DNA of 64,000 nucleotides from Lusitaniella coriacea LEGE 07157 (GCF_015207425.1 NZ_JADEWZ010000005.1:124001-188000), one strand, 5' to 3'. Positions 8,761 through 18,862 are shown, counted from the first letter of the stretch. The notes: a model not told the origin generated them from the letters alone. Numbers and translations: made by a program.

Positions 8761-10845
8761 TCACACTGTCATAGGGGGAGCTGGGGCATCAAGAGGTTGC
8801 ATTTGATCGAGTAATCTAGCTTCGCTTTGAGCGGGTTCGAGACAGGAAGTTCCCCGGCAAACGATGCCGATCGCGCCGGAGGGCAAACTTTTGGCAATTT
8901 GGTAGACTGCAACGGGGAAAAATTGAGACATTAAGGTGGGAAGTCGCTCAACCGTAGTGCGCACTACGGTTGCGTTGCGATACCAATGCAGCGCCAGGAA
9001 GAGACTGGGGCAGGCTTGGGGCGATTCTTCCATAACGCGACTGAAGGCTTTTAAACCTCGTTCGGCGCGATCGCGGTATTCAAGATTATCGGTCAAAAGT
9101 GAAAGACGAAGCAAGTTCGCGATCGCGATTCCATTGGCAGAGGGGATTGCACTGTCAATATAGCTTCGCTCTCGGATCAAAAGATCGTCGCTGGCATCCT
9201 TTGCCGTATTGTCGTAGCCGCCCATCTCCTCGTTCCAAAGCCATTCGTCGAATTCCTGCTGCACCTTCTGAGCCTCTTCTAGCCAGTTGGTTTGGGAGTC
9301 AGGAGAGATTAAGCTCGCTTGCTGCAAATCGAGCAGGGCTTTAATAAGAAAGGCATAATCTTCCGACTGAGCGGGAATTGACACGGTTCCTTGATAATTC
9401 AAGCGATGCAAGCGCCCATTTTTCCATTGGTTCTGCAAAATGAACGTCGCGGCTTGGGCGGCTAATTGCCAATAGGTGGGTTTCTGAAATACGGTGTAGG
9501 CTTTGGCTAATCCAGAAATCGTTAAACCGTTCCAAGCAACGATTGCCTTGGTGTCAGTGACGGGGGGAATTCTCCCTTTCCAGTTGAGGGTTTTCGCCTC
9601 CTCGCTATTTTGGGCGGGGGTTACTGTTTTTAGGGTTTCTCGACTTTCCCCATAACGAACTTTAAAGAGCTTAGAGAGGGCGTTTTCTAACTTTTTGGCA
9701 AATTTCCCCTTAACGCTGCGTTTGAGGACATTCTTGCCTTCAAAATTGCCTTCTAGGGAGAGGACAAAGGATTCCCTCAGACCCTTGAATTCAAGATCGG
9801 TCAAGAGCGGTTTAATATCGTTGTAGCGCCACACGTAGAAGGCTCCCTCTTTCGGTTCTGCGTCTGTGGGACGAACGAAATTATCTGCATCTTGGGCGGC
9901 GTAAAAGTAGCCTTCCGGGGCAGTCATTTCCCGTTTTAACCAGTCTACAATTCCCGCGATCGCGCGATCGTAAGCAGGTTCGTTTTCGCCCGTACTCCAC
10001 AAATCGACCAAAAATCCCAAAATTTGCCCGTTATCGTAGAGCATTTTTTCAAAGTGCGGCACTGTCCACGCCGCATCTACCGTGTAGCGATGGAATCCTC
10101 CAGCAACATGATCGCAAATTCCCCCCAAAGCCAAATCGTCCCCCCGTTGAATTGCCACACTCCGCGCTTCTTGGGCTGCGGCTTTAATTTCCAAAGGACT
10201 GCTGTGCAACACGAGGAGGCTGTAGGGCATCATGGGAAAGCTCGGACGACCGAATTCTTTTTCTCCAATAATTTGCGTGGCAACCATTGCACCGCGTCGG
10301 AGAACTTCTTCGCTGAGATCGAATGCGTCCTGGGATAGATTTTTTGAGGTGTTGAGTGTTGTGAGGATGGTGTCTTTAACTTGCTGTAATTTTTCCTTAT
10401 CCTCGTCGTAGAAGCGGCGGAGGGTTTGCAAAACCTGGAGGAATCCCGGACGATTGTAGCGCGGTTCGGCAGGAAAATAGGTTCCCCCATAAAACGGAAC
10501 GAGATCCTCCGGCGACAAGAAGACATTCAATGGCCACCCCCCTTGCCCCGTCATCATCTGAAGGGTTTGCATATAAAGACTGTCGAGGTCGGGTCGTTCC
10601 TCGCGATCGACTTTAATGGGTAAGAAGTTTTCGTTAATATAGTCCGCGATCGCGCGATCGGAAAACGCTTCTCCCTCCATCACCGTACACCAGTGACAGC
10701 TAGAATAGCCGATGGACAGAAAGATAGGCTTGTTTTCAGCCTTTGCAGTGGCGAGAGCTTCTTCCCCCCAAAACCACCAGTTAATCGGATTGTTTGCGTG
10801 TTTGCGCAGGTACAGACTTTTGGAATGTGCAAGACGATTGGGCAT
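8761..10845 (-). CDS. DUF255 / thioredoxin domain-containing protein (YyaL-like)
   Basis: 694 residues. The N-terminal DUF255 domain (about 1-165) has a thioredoxin fold with a CHWC active site ([14 protein letters not shown], around residue 50). The rest resembles an (alpha/alpha)6 barrel of the N-acylglucosamine 2-epimerase/cellobiose-epimerase type, as in the YyaL/SSP411 family. Biochemical function of this family is not settled. Length fits (about 680-700). Start is ATG at 10843-10845. The last seven residues (PAPPMTV) are encoded by a CCCAGCTCCCCC repeat motif that recurs in intergenic DNA here, so the native C-terminus may have been altered. The gene lies alone between two inverted MITE-like copies. 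Confidence 0.92.
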   Translation of the reverse strand: MPNRLAHSKSLYLRKHANNPINWWFWGEEALATAKAENKPIFLSIGYSSCHWCTVMEGEAFSDRAIADYINENFLPIKVDREERPDLDSLYMQTLQMMTGQGGWPLNVFLSPEDLVPFYGGTYFPAEPRYNRPGFLQVLQTLRRFYDEDKEKLQQVKDTILTTLNTSKNLSQDAFDLSEEVLRRGAMVATQIIGEKEFGRPSFPMMPYSLLVLHSSPLEIKAAAQEARSVAIQRGDDLALGGICDHVAGGFHRYTVDAAWTVPHFEKMLYDNGQILGFLVDLWSTGENEPAYDRAIAGIVDWLKREMTAPEGYFYAAQDADNFVRPTDAEPKEGAFYVWRYNDIKPLLTDLEFKGLRESFVLSLEGNFEGKNVLKRSVKGKFAKKLENALSKLFKVRYGESRETLKTVTPAQNSEEAKTLNWKGRIPPVTDTKAIVAWNGLTISGLAKAYTVFQKPTYWQLAAQAATFILQNQWKNGRLHRLNYQGTVSIPAQSEDYAFLIKALLDLQQASLISPDSQTNWLEEAQKVQQEFDEWLWNEEMGGYDNTAKDASDDLLIRERSYIDSAIPSANGIAIANLLRLSLLTDNLEYRDRAERGLKAFSRVMEESPQACPSLFLALHWYRNATVVRTTVERLPTLMSQFFPVAVYQIAKSLPSGAIGIVCRGTSCLEPAQSEARLLDQMQPLDAPAPPMTV

Positions 10846-10978
10846 ACTTCGGGTAAGCTAGAGGTTTTTCTGTTAGTCTACCCCGGTTATTACGGGTTAT
10901 CAGTGACCTGAGAAGGATTATTCACTATCTGTGATTGTTGACAAATCGAAAAACTGGGTCTAACAACGGTTTTGACTA

Positions 10979-11081
10979 AGAGTACTCCAATCAATAAACT
11001 ATCCCACGCCGTTTCTTCCTCACTCCAGCTCCCCCAGCTTCCTGTCTGACGCGATTGAACAACTTTTTATTTCGGTACTCT
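10979..11081. repeat. MITE-like element, copy 2 (inverted)
   Basis: A 103 bp element with AGAGTAC / GTACTCT ends. Its reverse complement matches 8283-8381 nearly throughout, differing by a short insertion and a few substitutions. Its edge overlaps the TAG stop of the small - strand gene at 11080, in the same orientation relative to the gene as copy 1 relative to ftsI. Confidence 0.8.
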
Positions 11082-11292
11082 AATGGGTTAGTGCAGCAAT
11101 TACCCGTTCGTATTCTGCTTTTTGTTCTAAACTGGCTTGCATCAAGCACTCGGCATGAATTCGCTTCAACTGTTCGAGATAGTTACTATCCGTCGCCCAC
11201 TGAGGGTTCAAACGAAAAGAGAAAATTAGCATCAACTGCGATTGTAAGGGAAGTTGGCGAAATGCTTGGAGGCGTTTTTCGAGAGAAGACAT
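11080..11292 (-). CDS. Small hypothetical protein
   Basis: 70 residues from ATG at 11290-11292; the frame extends four codons to a TTG at 11304. It reads as a soluble, helical protein (SLEKRLQAFRQLPLQSQLML at the start, LEQLKRIHAECLMQ in the middle). I do not recognise a family. A real gene is favoured by normal amino acid usage and by the 3' end meeting a repeat edge, as other genes do here. No Shine-Dalgarno sequence is visible: the AGGAGG near the start is on the other strand. Confidence 0.55.
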   Translation of the reverse strand: MSSLEKRLQAFRQLPLQSQLMLIFSFRLNPQWATDSNYLEQLKRIHAECLMQASLEQKAEYERVIAALTH

Positions 11293-11343
11293 AGGAGGAA
11301 TCAATTAATTATGAGTAGCCTACGAGGTGAGATAAAGAGATGA

Positions 11344-11400
11344 TGTGGCACTACGCATTATGATTGAGACGTTTCACAAAGCGATAAGCGAGGAATAGCA
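11344..11400. repeat. Dispersed repeat, left arm flanking nfi
   Basis: About 57 bp beginning GGCACTACGCATTATGATTG. It matches the reverse complement of about 12375-12420 at roughly three bases in four. The two arms flank the endonuclease V gene and could be remnants of one palindromic element family. Confidence 0.55.
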
Positions 11401-11578
11401 AGGGTTTCGATTGATAATTTAAGAGCTTTAAGCGATATTATTCCTATCTACTCAAACCGTAAAGCTCAATCCGGATGCAATGCTATAGATATTCTCTCCG
11501 TGTCACCGTGTCTCCCCTAGGTCGGCTTGCGACCTCTCCGTGTCACTCTCAACCCGTCAACTCAGAACTAACAGACCA

Positions 11579-12277
11579 CTAGCCCTCTCGTGCCGAGGCA
11601 AAACGATCTGCCAAGCGCGTGGTTTCTGGAAGGCGATACTTGGGGGTGCAGCGCAATACCCAATTAATTGCCGTTTCCAGGGAAATTTTGTGACCGATAG
11701 AAATGTAGAGGGGTTTAACATTCGCGCGCGACCTTAGAATCGCCCCAACTCGTTCTTCCTTATCCCAAAGAGACTGCCAACTGCCCTTTTCTGCTGCCAA
11801 TTCCTCGTGAGTTCCAATCAAGCGGGACTTCGCCACGCCAATTGCGGGGACATCCAACAACACGCCGAGATGACAGGCAATACCGAAGCGGCGAGGATGG
11901 GCAAAACCCTGACCGTCGCACAAAATCAAATCGGGAATGGTATTCAATTTTTGAAGCGCTTGTAAGAGGGCTGGAATCTCCCGGAAGGAGAGGAAACCGG
12001 GGATGTAGGGGAAAGTTGTCGGGATGCGCGCGATCGCGCGTTCTACAAGCTCTAAAGAAGGGTAGCGCAATACTGCCACTGCGGCTTTGGTAATTCGATA
12101 ATTATCCTCAAACCCCACATCGACTCCCGCAACGTACTGTACTGTACTAAAGCCATCGTCTCTTATCACTTGGGAACGCAATTGCTCTTGAATTTTCCTT
12201 GCCGCGTCTACCGTTTGCGGCCAAGGTTGGTTCAGAGCTTCTTGAATGTTCCCCTGAAAAATTTTTGCAGGTTCCAT
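11579..12277 (-). CDS. nfi: Endonuclease V (deoxyinosine 3'-endonuclease)
   Basis: 232 residues from ATG at 12275-12277, close to the usual length for endonuclease V. It cleaves DNA beside deaminated adenine (hypoxanthine) in base repair. Family motifs are visible: the metal-binding Asp in YVAGVDVGF, the wedge-containing [12 protein letters not shown], and [12 protein letters not shown] with the second catalytic Asp. The frame extends upstream to ATG at 12328, but those 17 residues are not typical. The TAG stop (11579-11581) is immediately followed by a dispersed repeat. The gene is bracketed by a ~57 bp inverted repeat pair. Confidence 0.93.
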   Translation of the reverse strand: MEPAKIFQGNIQEALNQPWPQTVDAARKIQEQLRSQVIRDDGFSTVQYVAGVDVGFEDNYRITKAAVAVLRYPSLELVERAIARIPTTFPYIPGFLSFREIPALLQALQKLNTIPDLILCDGQGFAHPRRFGIACHLGVLLDVPAIGVAKSRLIGTHEELAAEKGSWQSLWDKEERVGAILRSRANVKPLYISIGHKISLETAINWVLRCTPKYRLPETTRLADRFASAREG

Positions 12278-12364
12278 TGCCGAATCGATTGGGAATAATA
12301 ATTTTACTTTACCTAAGCTAAAACACATCAGCTTTCAGCCATCAGCAGTCAGCAAAAACATTGC

Positions 12365-12425
12365 TATTTCTAGCTTATAACTTTGTGAAATGTTCTAATC
12401 TCAATGCGTAGTGCTGTATAAAAGC
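12365..12425. repeat. Dispersed repeat, right arm flanking nfi
   Basis: Inverted counterpart of 11344-11400 (shared core CATTTCACAAAG... when read on the - strand). It is an imperfect match with no coding capacity. Confidence 0.5.
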
Positions 12426-12475
12426 ATTGAATCCATCTCCCCCTGCTCCCCTGCTGTCACCGCGTCACTCCAATT

Positions 12476-12500
12476 CACAATTTCAATGTATCGCAGCTTA
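12476..12500. repeat. 25 bp repeat supplying the stop codon of the pentapeptide gene
   Basis: CACAATTT...CGCAGCTTA differs at three of 25 positions from 48901-48925. Read on the - strand it begins TAAGCTGC, and that TAA is the stop codon of the pentapeptide-repeat gene. The flanking DNA at 12435-12475 has the same CACCGCGTCAC-type text as other repeat copies. Confidence 0.65.
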
Positions 12501-13358
12501 CTTCTCATAACTCCCTGCATTGGGCATAATTGCCCCCGTTAAATTTGCCCCGCGCAAATTAATTTCATTCAAGTTCGCATCAATCAATACCGCATCAACG
12601 AGCGTCGCCCCCGTCAAATTCGACCAACAGAGCTTGGCTCGATACAATTTCGCCTCCGTCAAATCCGCACCGCGCAGCGTCGTCCACGAAATACTCGACG
12701 CTCTGAGATTCGCTCCTTTGAGAATGGCATTGGTGAAATTCGCCCCACTCAGATTGGCTCGACTAAAATCTGCACCCATTGCATTCGCGCCCGTTGCGTT
12801 GGCTCCATTTAACATGGCTCCCGTCAGATTCGCCTTTTCCAAATTCGTCCCCATCAAAATTGCATTCGTCAAATTAGACCCCTGTAAATCTGCATCTGTC
12901 AGGAGTGCATTCATCAACTTCGCGCGCCCTAAGTTACACTCGATCAGTTTCGCCCGACTTAAATCGGCATCTCGCAAATCCGCTTCATTCAACATCGCAA
13001 AGCTCAAATTCGCAGCGTTCAGCTTCGCACCGCTCAAATTCGCCGCCCGCAAGCTAACGTCCTTCAACTTTGCCCCCGTGAGATTTGCTCCCATCAGATT
13101 GGCACTAATTAAATTCGCCTCCGTTAAATCCGCTTGTAAGCTCGCTTCGCTCAAATCCGCTTCTCGAAGATTCGTTCTCACCAGGGAAGCCCCAATTAGA
13201 TTCGCTCCTCGTAAATCGGCTTCCCGCAGGTTAGCACCGCTCAAATCCGTTCCTCCAAGAAAAATGCCTTGGAGGTCAACTTCTCGGAAATCCCGTTCTC
13301 CGGCTGCATATCGCTTGAGGAGTTCCTCTCGGTCCATCATTTTTAGTCCCTTGCTCAT
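12498..13358 (-). CDS. Pentapeptide-repeat protein
   Basis: 286 residues, nearly all A(D/N)LxX pentapeptide units from about residue 28 onward, which should form a right-handed quadrilateral beta helix. The short N-terminal helix carries KRYAAGERDFREVDLQG, a common lead-in of cyanobacterial pentapeptide proteins. The register slips once (SLQADLTEAN, about 73-82). No signal peptide or other domain; probably cytosolic with an unknown target. Start is uncertain: ATG at 13356-13358, or ATG-ATG at 13335-13340, the latter preceded by AAGGGA at good spacing. The TAA stop is part of a 25 bp dispersed repeat. Confidence 0.9.
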   Translation of the reverse strand: MSKGLKMMDREELLKRYAAGERDFREVDLQGIFLGGTDLSGANLREADLRGANLIGASLVRTNLREADLSEASLQADLTEANLISANLMGANLTGAKLKDVSLRAANLSGAKLNAANLSFAMLNEADLRDADLSRAKLIECNLGRAKLMNALLTDADLQGSNLTNAILMGTNLEKANLTGAMLNGANATGANAMGADFSRANLSGANFTNAILKGANLRASSISWTTLRGADLTEAKLYRAKLCWSNLTGATLVDAVLIDANLNEINLRGANLTGAIMPNAGSYEK

Positions 13359-13779
13359 TTTCGATCGTTTCCATGCACTACAACACTATTCCAGCGTTAA
13401 CCCTTTAGTTCAGCCCAAAAAGTTAACGAAATTGTTGCACCCTGGATAGTTGGGTCAGATTCTAGCCCTGGGATATGGCTTTCCTCTTCTGTGCTGTTAA
13501 GGTTGGGATTCTTTAACATCTTTCTCAATGGTAATGGGAGTAAAGCTAAGCTGACTTTATTCCATTACCGTTGTGCTGCCTGTATTGAAAAAAGATTGGG
13601 AACTTTCTCAATGGAGACAGAACTTAGTGCCATCCCGTAAAAAAAATTATCGGTACAGCCAAGATATTACCCTACCGAAGCAAGCTAAATTATGAATTGA
13701 GCAATTAGACTCTCTCCTGGGTTTTTATCTTGTGAGGGTCATTCTTGCTATTTCACCATTCTTGAGGAGAACCAGAGCA
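13359..13779. other. Intergenic region upstream of ilvD, with one strong hairpin
   Basis: No gene seen. It separates the divergent pentapeptide and ilvD genes, so it should hold promoters for both, although I cannot assign -35/-10 boxes with confidence. The hairpin is listed separately. Confidence 0.5.
13530..13569 (+). promoter_or_regulatory. Long hairpin 210 bp upstream of ilvD
   Basis: GGTAATGG at 13530-13537 pairs with CCATTACC at 13562-13569. The stem continues inward with AGTAAAG/CTTTATT (one G-T pair) around a 9 nt loop. It has no U tract, so it is not a classic terminator. It may be a leader structure or a repeat. Confidence 0.4.
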
Positions 13780-15465
13780 ATGCCAGATAATAGAAGAAGT
13801 CAGAACATCACTCAAGGGATTCAGCGAACGCCCAGTCGCGCGATGCTACGCGCGGTTGGTTTTGGGGATGATGATTTCACTAAACCCATTGTCGGGGTTG
13901 CGAATGGTTACAGCACGCTGACTCCTTGTAATAAGGGTTTAAATGATTTGGCGCTGAGGGCAGAAGCGGGGTTGAAAGAGGCGAATGCCATGCCTCAAGT
14001 CTTTGGGACGATTACGGTTTCCGATGGGATTTCGATGGGAACTGAGGGGATGAAGTACTCTTTGGTGTCGCGGGAGGTGATTGCGGATTCCATTGAGGTG
14101 GTGTGCAATGCCCAGAGTATGGATGGGGTTTTGGCGATTGGGGGTTGTGATAAGAATATGCCGGGAGCGGCGATCGCGATCGCGCGTCTTAATATTCCAG
14201 CCGTTTTTGTCTATGGGGGGACGATTAAACCGGGACACCACAATGGTCAGGATTTAACGGTGGTCAGCGCGTTTGAAGCGGTGGGACAGTACAGTGCGGG
14301 AAAAATCGATAAAGAAGAACTGACCAATATCGAGCGGTTCTCCTGTCCTGGTGCGGGGTCTTGCGGGGGAATGTACACTGCCAATACCATGTCTTCTGCG
14401 TTGGAGGTGATGGGGTTGAGCTTGCCCTATTCTTCGACAATGGCGGCAGAAGATGCGGAAAAAGCAGAAAGTACGGAAAAGTCCGCGCGGGTGTTAGTCG
14501 AAGCGATTAAAAAGCAAATTCTCCCCAGTCAACTGTTGACTCGCAAAGCTTTTGAAAACGCGATCGCGGTAATTATGGCGATTGGCGGTTCGACTAATGC
14601 GATCCTACACCTGCTCGCGATCGCGCGCTCCATTGGCGTAGACCTCTCGATTGATGACTTTGAAACGATTCGCGGTAAAGTTCCCGTTCTGTGCGATCTC
14701 AAGCCCTCCGGACGCTACGTGGCGACGGATTTGCACCGCGCGGGGGGAATTCCCCAGGTGATGAAAATGCTCTTGGTTAACGGCTTGCTCCACGGTGACG
14801 CACTCACTGTAACCGGACAAACTATCGCAGAGGTTCTCGCCGATGTCCCGGATGCTCCCCCAACGAATCAAGATGTCATTCGTCCTTGGGACAACCCCAT
14901 GTACGCTCAAGGACACCTCGCAATCCTAAAAGGTAATCTCGCCACGGAAGGAGCCGTTGCTAAGATTAGCGGGGTCAAACAGTCGAAAATGACGGGTTCT
15001 GCTCGCGTTTTTGAATCGGAAGAAGATTGTTTGGATGCCATTCTTGCAGGAAAAATTCAAGCGGGGGATATTCTTGTGGTTCGCTACGAAGGACCCAAAG
15101 GAGGGCCCGGAATGCGAGAAATGCTCGCGCCCACTTCCGCGATTATTGGTGCGGGTTTGGGGGATTCTGTGGGCTTGATTACCGATGGGCGATTTTCTGG
15201 GGGAACCTACGGTTTAGTGGTGGGTCATGTGGCACCAGAAGCCGCAGTTGGGGGGACGATTGCGTTAGTGCAGGAAGGCGATAGTATTACCATTGATGTT
15301 GCCGCGCGATCGCTTCACTTGAACTGTTCTGAGGAAGAACTCGCGCAACGTCGCGCCAATTGGCAACCCCCAAAACCTCGTTACACCACGGGGGTACTTG
15401 CAAAATATGTCAAGTTGGTTTCTTCAAGTAGTTTGGGTGCGGTGACTGATTTGGAATTAACCTAA
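13780..15465 (+). CDS. ilvD: Dihydroxy-acid dehydratase
   Basis: 561 residues, the standard IlvD length. It dehydrates 2,3-dihydroxy-isovalerate and -3-methylvalerate in valine/isoleucine synthesis using an Fe-S cluster. Cluster-type cysteines are visible in GGCDKNMPG and [15 protein letters not shown], with other conserved blocks such as [15 protein letters not shown] and [12 protein letters not shown] at 13780 is chosen over the in-frame GTG at 13732 because GAGGAGA sits about 10 bp upstream and MPDNRRSQ is a typical N-terminus. It is probably a housekeeping gene rather than part of the NRPS locus, although it can feed branched 2-keto acids. Confidence 0.97.
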   Translation: MPDNRRSQNITQGIQRTPSRAMLRAVGFGDDDFTKPIVGVANGYSTLTPCNKGLNDLALRAEAGLKEANAMPQVFGTITVSDGISMGTEGMKYSLVSREVIADSIEVVCNAQSMDGVLAIGGCDKNMPGAAIAIARLNIPAVFVYGGTIKPGHHNGQDLTVVSAFEAVGQYSAGKIDKEELTNIERFSCPGAGSCGGMYTANTMSSALEVMGLSLPYSSTMAAEDAEKAESTEKSARVLVEAIKKQILPSQLLTRKAFENAIAVIMAIGGSTNAILHLLAIARSIGVDLSIDDFETIRGKVPVLCDLKPSGRYVATDLHRAGGIPQVMKMLLVNGLLHGDALTVTGQTIAEVLADVPDAPPTNQDVIRPWDNPMYAQGHLAILKGNLATEGAVAKISGVKQSKMTGSARVFESEEDCLDAILAGKIQAGDILVVRYEGPKGGPGMREMLAPTSAIIGAGLGDSVGLITDGRFSGGTYGLVVGHVAPEAAVGGTIALVQEGDSITIDVAARSLHLNCSEEELAQRRANWQPPKPRYTTGVLAKYVKLVSSSSLGAVTDLELT

Positions 15466-15748
15466 GTTACTCGTTATTAACGCTCTTTCATCACTCTCGG
15501 AAAATTTGACGAATTTGCGTCGATACAGCCAGCGAGAAAACGTTATTTGACCCCAGTCTGACGGAAGAGCGTTAGCTTATTCCCTGTCGATCTCCCTAAA
15601 TTCCTCTTGAGAAGGGGTAGGAGGAATCGAAATTGGCAATTTTTGTAACTGAATTGTTGTAATGAGAGATAGAAGTCCTGGACGTTAAAAATTGAGTGGT
15701 TATGATGGGATGAGAAAGTTGGATTAAACCTATAATTTTCTCTCCTCA

Positions 15749-17671
15749 ATGTATCAATCCATTCAAGCAATTCTTGACGATCGCGCGAATCTTAATCCTA
15801 ATGATATTGCTCTTTGCGCGATCGCGCGATCTCCCCTTACTTACACTCAATTGCGCGATCGCGTACACAAAGGAATTACTTTTCTTCAAACTCTGGGTAT
15901 AGGTTACAACGATCGCGTCGCGATCGCGCTTCCCAATGGTTCGGAAATGGCGGTTGCCTTTCTCACGGCAGCTTGCGGGGCAACCTGCGCGCCTCTCAAT
16001 CCCAACTATCGCGAACCGGAGTTTGAATTTTATCTCGAAGATTTAAACGCCAAAGCCCTCATCGTTCAAGCCGGCGTTGCGGATGCAGCAAGAACCGTTG
16101 CCCAGAAGCGGGGAATTCCCATTATCAAACTCACCCCAACCCCAGAAGCAGAAGCAGGGGTTTTTGAACTCTCCATCTCTTTTTCTGGAAGTTCGGAGTT
16201 ACAGGAATCTCCCTCTCTACCTCTCTCCGCGTCTCCGCGTCCCCCCGTCTCCCCAACTCCCTCTCCCTCCCACACCGCCCTCATCCTCCACACCTCCGGA
16301 ACCACCTCTCGCCCCAAAATCGTTCCCCTTACCCATCGCAATCTCTGCACGTCGGCGAACAATATTCGTACTGCCCTCAATTTAACAGCGCGCGATCGCT
16401 GTTTGAACGTGATGCCCCTGTTCCACATCCACGGCTTAATGGGGGCGCTCCTCTCCTCTCTCAGTGCGGGGGCAAGTGTGGTTTGTACTCCCGGCTTTTA
16501 TTCGCCCAAATTCTTCCGTTGGGTTGAGGAATTTCGTCCCACCTGGTACAGTGCCGTCCCCACCATGCACCAACAAATTCTCGCGCGCGCAGAAGCCAAT
16601 CGAGAGATTATCGAACGCTGTCCCATTCGTTTGATTCGCGCCTCTTCTGCGCCCCTTCCGCCTCAAGTAATGGCAGCGTTGGAACAAATTTTTAATGCGC
16701 CTGTCATTGAGTCCTACGGCATGACGGAGGCTTCTCACCAAATGGCAAGCAATCCCCTTCCTCCTAAAACCAGAAAACCCGGTTCTGTGGGCATTGCAGC
16801 AGGGCCAGAGGTAGCAATTATGGATGAGGAGGGAAATTTGCTTTCGCCAGGAGAAACAAGGGAGGTGGTGATTCGCGGTGAAAATGTCACCCAAGGGTAT
16901 GAAAACAATCCCGAAGCCAATGCGAATGCTTTTACAAACGGCTGGTTTCGCACGGGGGATTTGGGGAATTTGGATGAGGCGGGTTATTTATTCCTTAAAG
17001 GACGGATTAAGGAGATTATTAACCGAGGGGGCGAAAAAATTTCTCCTCGCGAAGTGGACGAGGTGTTGCTCGATTTCCCGGAAGTCGAGCAAGTTGTGAC
17101 ATTTGCCGCGCCGCACAAACTTTTGGGAGAGGATGTTGCAGCAGCGGTGGTGTTACGAGAGGGTGCAACGGTTAGCGAACAAGCGTTGAAGGAATTTGCG
17201 GCGGAACGGCTATCGGATTTTAAAATTCCCCGCGTTATTCTTTTCCTCGATGAGATTCCCAAGGGACCCACGGGGAAGCGACAGCGTATTGGTTTGGCGG
17301 AAAAGCTAGGACTTACCGCTTCCGATCCTACCGTACCCAGGGCGGAGTATGCACCGCCTCAGACGAGTGTGGAAAAAACCCTCGCTCAAATTTGGTCTGA
17401 GGTTTTGGAGGTTACGCCTGTAGGGATTCACGATAACTTTTTCCAGTTGGGAGGCGATTCCATCCTCGCTGCCCAAATTGTCAACCGCGTTCGAGATGCT
17501 TTGCATATTGAGCTATCTTTCCTGATTTTCTTCCAACAGCCGACGGTGGCTCGCATGGCAGAAAATATTACGCAATTGCAAGCTGAAACTGTTGATTCTG
17601 ATGAATTAGACGCGATGTTAGCGGAGATTGAATCGTTATCGGAGGAGGATGCAGAGGAACTTCTGAAGTGA
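15749..17671 (+). CDS. AMP-forming acyl-CoA ligase fused to a carrier (PCP/ACP) domain
   Basis: 640 residues. An adenylate-forming domain (about 1-535) has the P-loop HTSGTTSRPK, the YGMTEASH motif, the TGD motif and the A10 lysine in PKGPTGKRQ. A C-terminal carrier (about 540-615) has the phosphopantetheine Ser in LGGDSILAAQ. The ligase resembles FadD/oxalyl-CoA-synthetase-like enzymes more than amino-acid A domains, so it may load a carboxylic acid onto its own carrier. A low-complexity Pro/Ser patch (about 150-175) precedes the P-loop and is derived from CTCCCCGTCTCC-type repeat DNA. Being upstream and co-directional with the NRPS, which starts with a C domain, it is a plausible starter-loading enzyme. 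Substrate unknown. Confidence 0.88.
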   Translation: MYQSIQAILDDRANLNPNDIALCAIARSPLTYTQLRDRVHKGITFLQTLGIGYNDRVAIALPNGSEMAVAFLTAACGATCAPLNPNYREPEFEFYLEDLNAKALIVQAGVADAARTVAQKRGIPIIKLTPTPEAEAGVFELSISFSGSSELQESPSLPLSASPRPPVSPTPSPSHTALILHTSGTTSRPKIVPLTHRNLCTSANNIRTALNLTARDRCLNVMPLFHIHGLMGALLSSLSAGASVVCTPGFYSPKFFRWVEEFRPTWYSAVPTMHQQILARAEANREIIERCPIRLIRASSAPLPPQVMAALEQIFNAPVIESYGMTEASHQMASNPLPPKTRKPGSVGIAAGPEVAIMDEEGNLLSPGETREVVIRGENVTQGYENNPEANANAFTNGWFRTGDLGNLDEAGYLFLKGRIKEIINRGGEKISPREVDEVLLDFPEVEQVVTFAAPHKLLGEDVAAAVVLREGATVSEQALKEFAAERLSDFKIPRVILFLDEIPKGPTGKRQRIGLAEKLGLTASDPTVPRAEYAPPQTSVEKTLAQIWSEVLEVTPVGIHDNFFQLGGDSILAAQIVNRVRDALHIELSFLIFFQQPTVARMAENITQLQAETVDSDELDAMLAEIESLSEEDAEELLK

Positions 17672-17737
17672 GGAAATAGTTAAGAAGAAAGAAATGGTGC
17701 AGCTTACTTTCAATTGTCGTTAATTTTAATACAACCC

Positions 17738-18595
17738 ATGAATCACGCGATCGCGCATTCTGGAAATCTCTTACGACAAGCCTTATCAAATCGGGATATT
17801 ATCCCCTTTATTGGCGTTTACGATGTGTTTTCCGCTTCCATTGCTGGGAAATATTACGACGGAATTTTCATTAGCGGTTTTAGTTTCGCCGCCAGTCACT
17901 ACGGCTTACCCGACATCGGTTTTATTACTTGGTCGGATATTGTTGCTTTTGTCCAACGGGTCAAAACAATTTTGCCCCAACACCTCATCCTTGTGGATAT
18001 TGACGATGGGTATGTGGATGCGGAAGTTGCCTGTCACGTCGTCTCTTTACTCGAATCCGTTGGCGCGTCAGGAGTGATTATTGAAGACCAAAAACGTCCG
18101 CGACGCTGCGGGCATTTAGATGGCAAGTTGTTGATGGAATTGGATGATTTTCTCGAAAAGTTGAATAAAGTTTTGGCAACGCGCAAAGAGTTATTTGTGG
18201 TTGCAAGAACCGATGCAACGGAACTCGATGAAATTGTCCGTCGGGTGAAAGCTTTTGCTGATGCGGGTGCGGATGCGGTGTTAGCAGATGGAATTAAGGA
18301 TTTAAGCGTCCTGCAAACTCTAAAATCTGCGGTGGACTGTCCCATCGTATTCAACCAAATTGCGGGAGGAAAGTCGCCTCCGTGCGATCTTACCGAATTG
18401 AAGGAAGCGGGAGTTTCTTTAGTCAATTACAGCACGCCTTGTTTGTTTGCTGCTCAAACCGCCCTTGAGGACGAAATGCAACTGCTTCGGGAACGGAATG
18501 GATTACTGCAAAAACAGCGCGTTGGCGTGAAGGATTGTAATGCCAAATTACACGAAAATTTAGCGAATCGAAGTTATAAAGTTGGGCGGGTTTAG
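17738..18595 (+). CDS. Isocitrate lyase/PEP mutase superfamily enzyme (PrpB/CPPM-like)
   Basis: 285 residues from ATG at 17738 (an upstream in-frame start at 17714 is not needed). A TIM-barrel enzyme with conserved metal-binding DIDDGY (about 88-93) and the active-site segment EDQKRPRRCGHLDGK (about 120-134). The Cys in RCGH is typical of isocitrate/2-methylisocitrate lyase-type members, whereas PEP mutases have NS there. It therefore probably makes or breaks a C-C bond of a 2-keto or dicarboxylic acid, and a C-P bond is unlikely. It lies 66 bp after the ligase-carrier gene and before the NRPS, so it may supply an unusual acid. Its TAG stop is the last three bases of a 12 bp hairpin arm. Confidence 0.85.
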   Translation: MNHAIAHSGNLLRQALSNRDIIPFIGVYDVFSASIAGKYYDGIFISGFSFAASHYGLPDIGFITWSDIVAFVQRVKTILPQHLILVDIDDGYVDAEVACHVVSLLESVGASGVIIEDQKRPRRCGHLDGKLLMELDDFLEKLNKVLATRKELFVVARTDATELDEIVRRVKAFADAGADAVLADGIKDLSVLQTLKSAVDCPIVFNQIAGGKSPPCDLTELKEAGVSLVNYSTPCLFAAQTALEDEMQLLRERNGLLQKQRVGVKDCNAKLHENLANRSYKVGRV

Positions 18596-18643
18596 AGAAA
18601 CAATCATTGGTTAAGATCCATTAGAGATTGGCTAAACCCGCCC
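18584..18643. repeat. Palindromic repeat overlapping a stop codon
   Basis: GGGCGGGTTTAG at 18584-18595 pairs perfectly with CTAAACCCGCCC at 18632-18643 across a 36 nt loop. The left arm ends at the stop codon of the preceding gene. The text is that of a palindromic repeat common in cyanobacteria. It may act as a terminator. Confidence 0.7.
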
Positions 18644-18750
18644 CTACCGCGTCCCGATGATTGAAGCATTTTACAGAGTGTTTCTTCTTACTATTTCCTA
18701 CGCCATAGATAAACTTTTGCCTCAAGCTAAAACGTTAATCCATATCTTCC

Positions 18751-18800
18751 GTAGGGTGGGCAATGCCCACCAGCGGTAAGTTAGTGCCATTCAGCTATAA
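18751..18800. repeat. Dispersed palindromic repeat, family GTAGGGTGGGC, copy a
   Basis: GTAGGGTGGGCAATGCCCACC forms a GGTGGGC/GCCCACC hairpin and continues with TTAGTGCCATTC...TATAA. Related copies lie at 42737-42786, 45708-45747 and, inverted, 62626-62673. Confidence 0.75.
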
Positions 18801-18862
18801 CTGGATAACACCTGCTCTACGCAATAGAAAATGTTCTAAGTCAACCACCGAATTTTAAAATC

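Noticed and set aside
8370-8774. 134-codon frame in the hairpin-rich intergenic region
   Set aside because: It consists of repeat and palindrome DNA, and the translation has no domain pattern.
12520-13449. 309-codon reading frame on the + strand
   Set aside because: It is the antisense of the pentapeptide-repeat gene; the A(D/N)LxX periodicity keeps the opposite strand open.
17738-18595. PEP mutase, implying a phosphonate pathway
   Set aside because: The active-site segment has RCGH as in isocitrate-lyase types, not the NS of PEP mutases, and no phosphonate gene is nearby.
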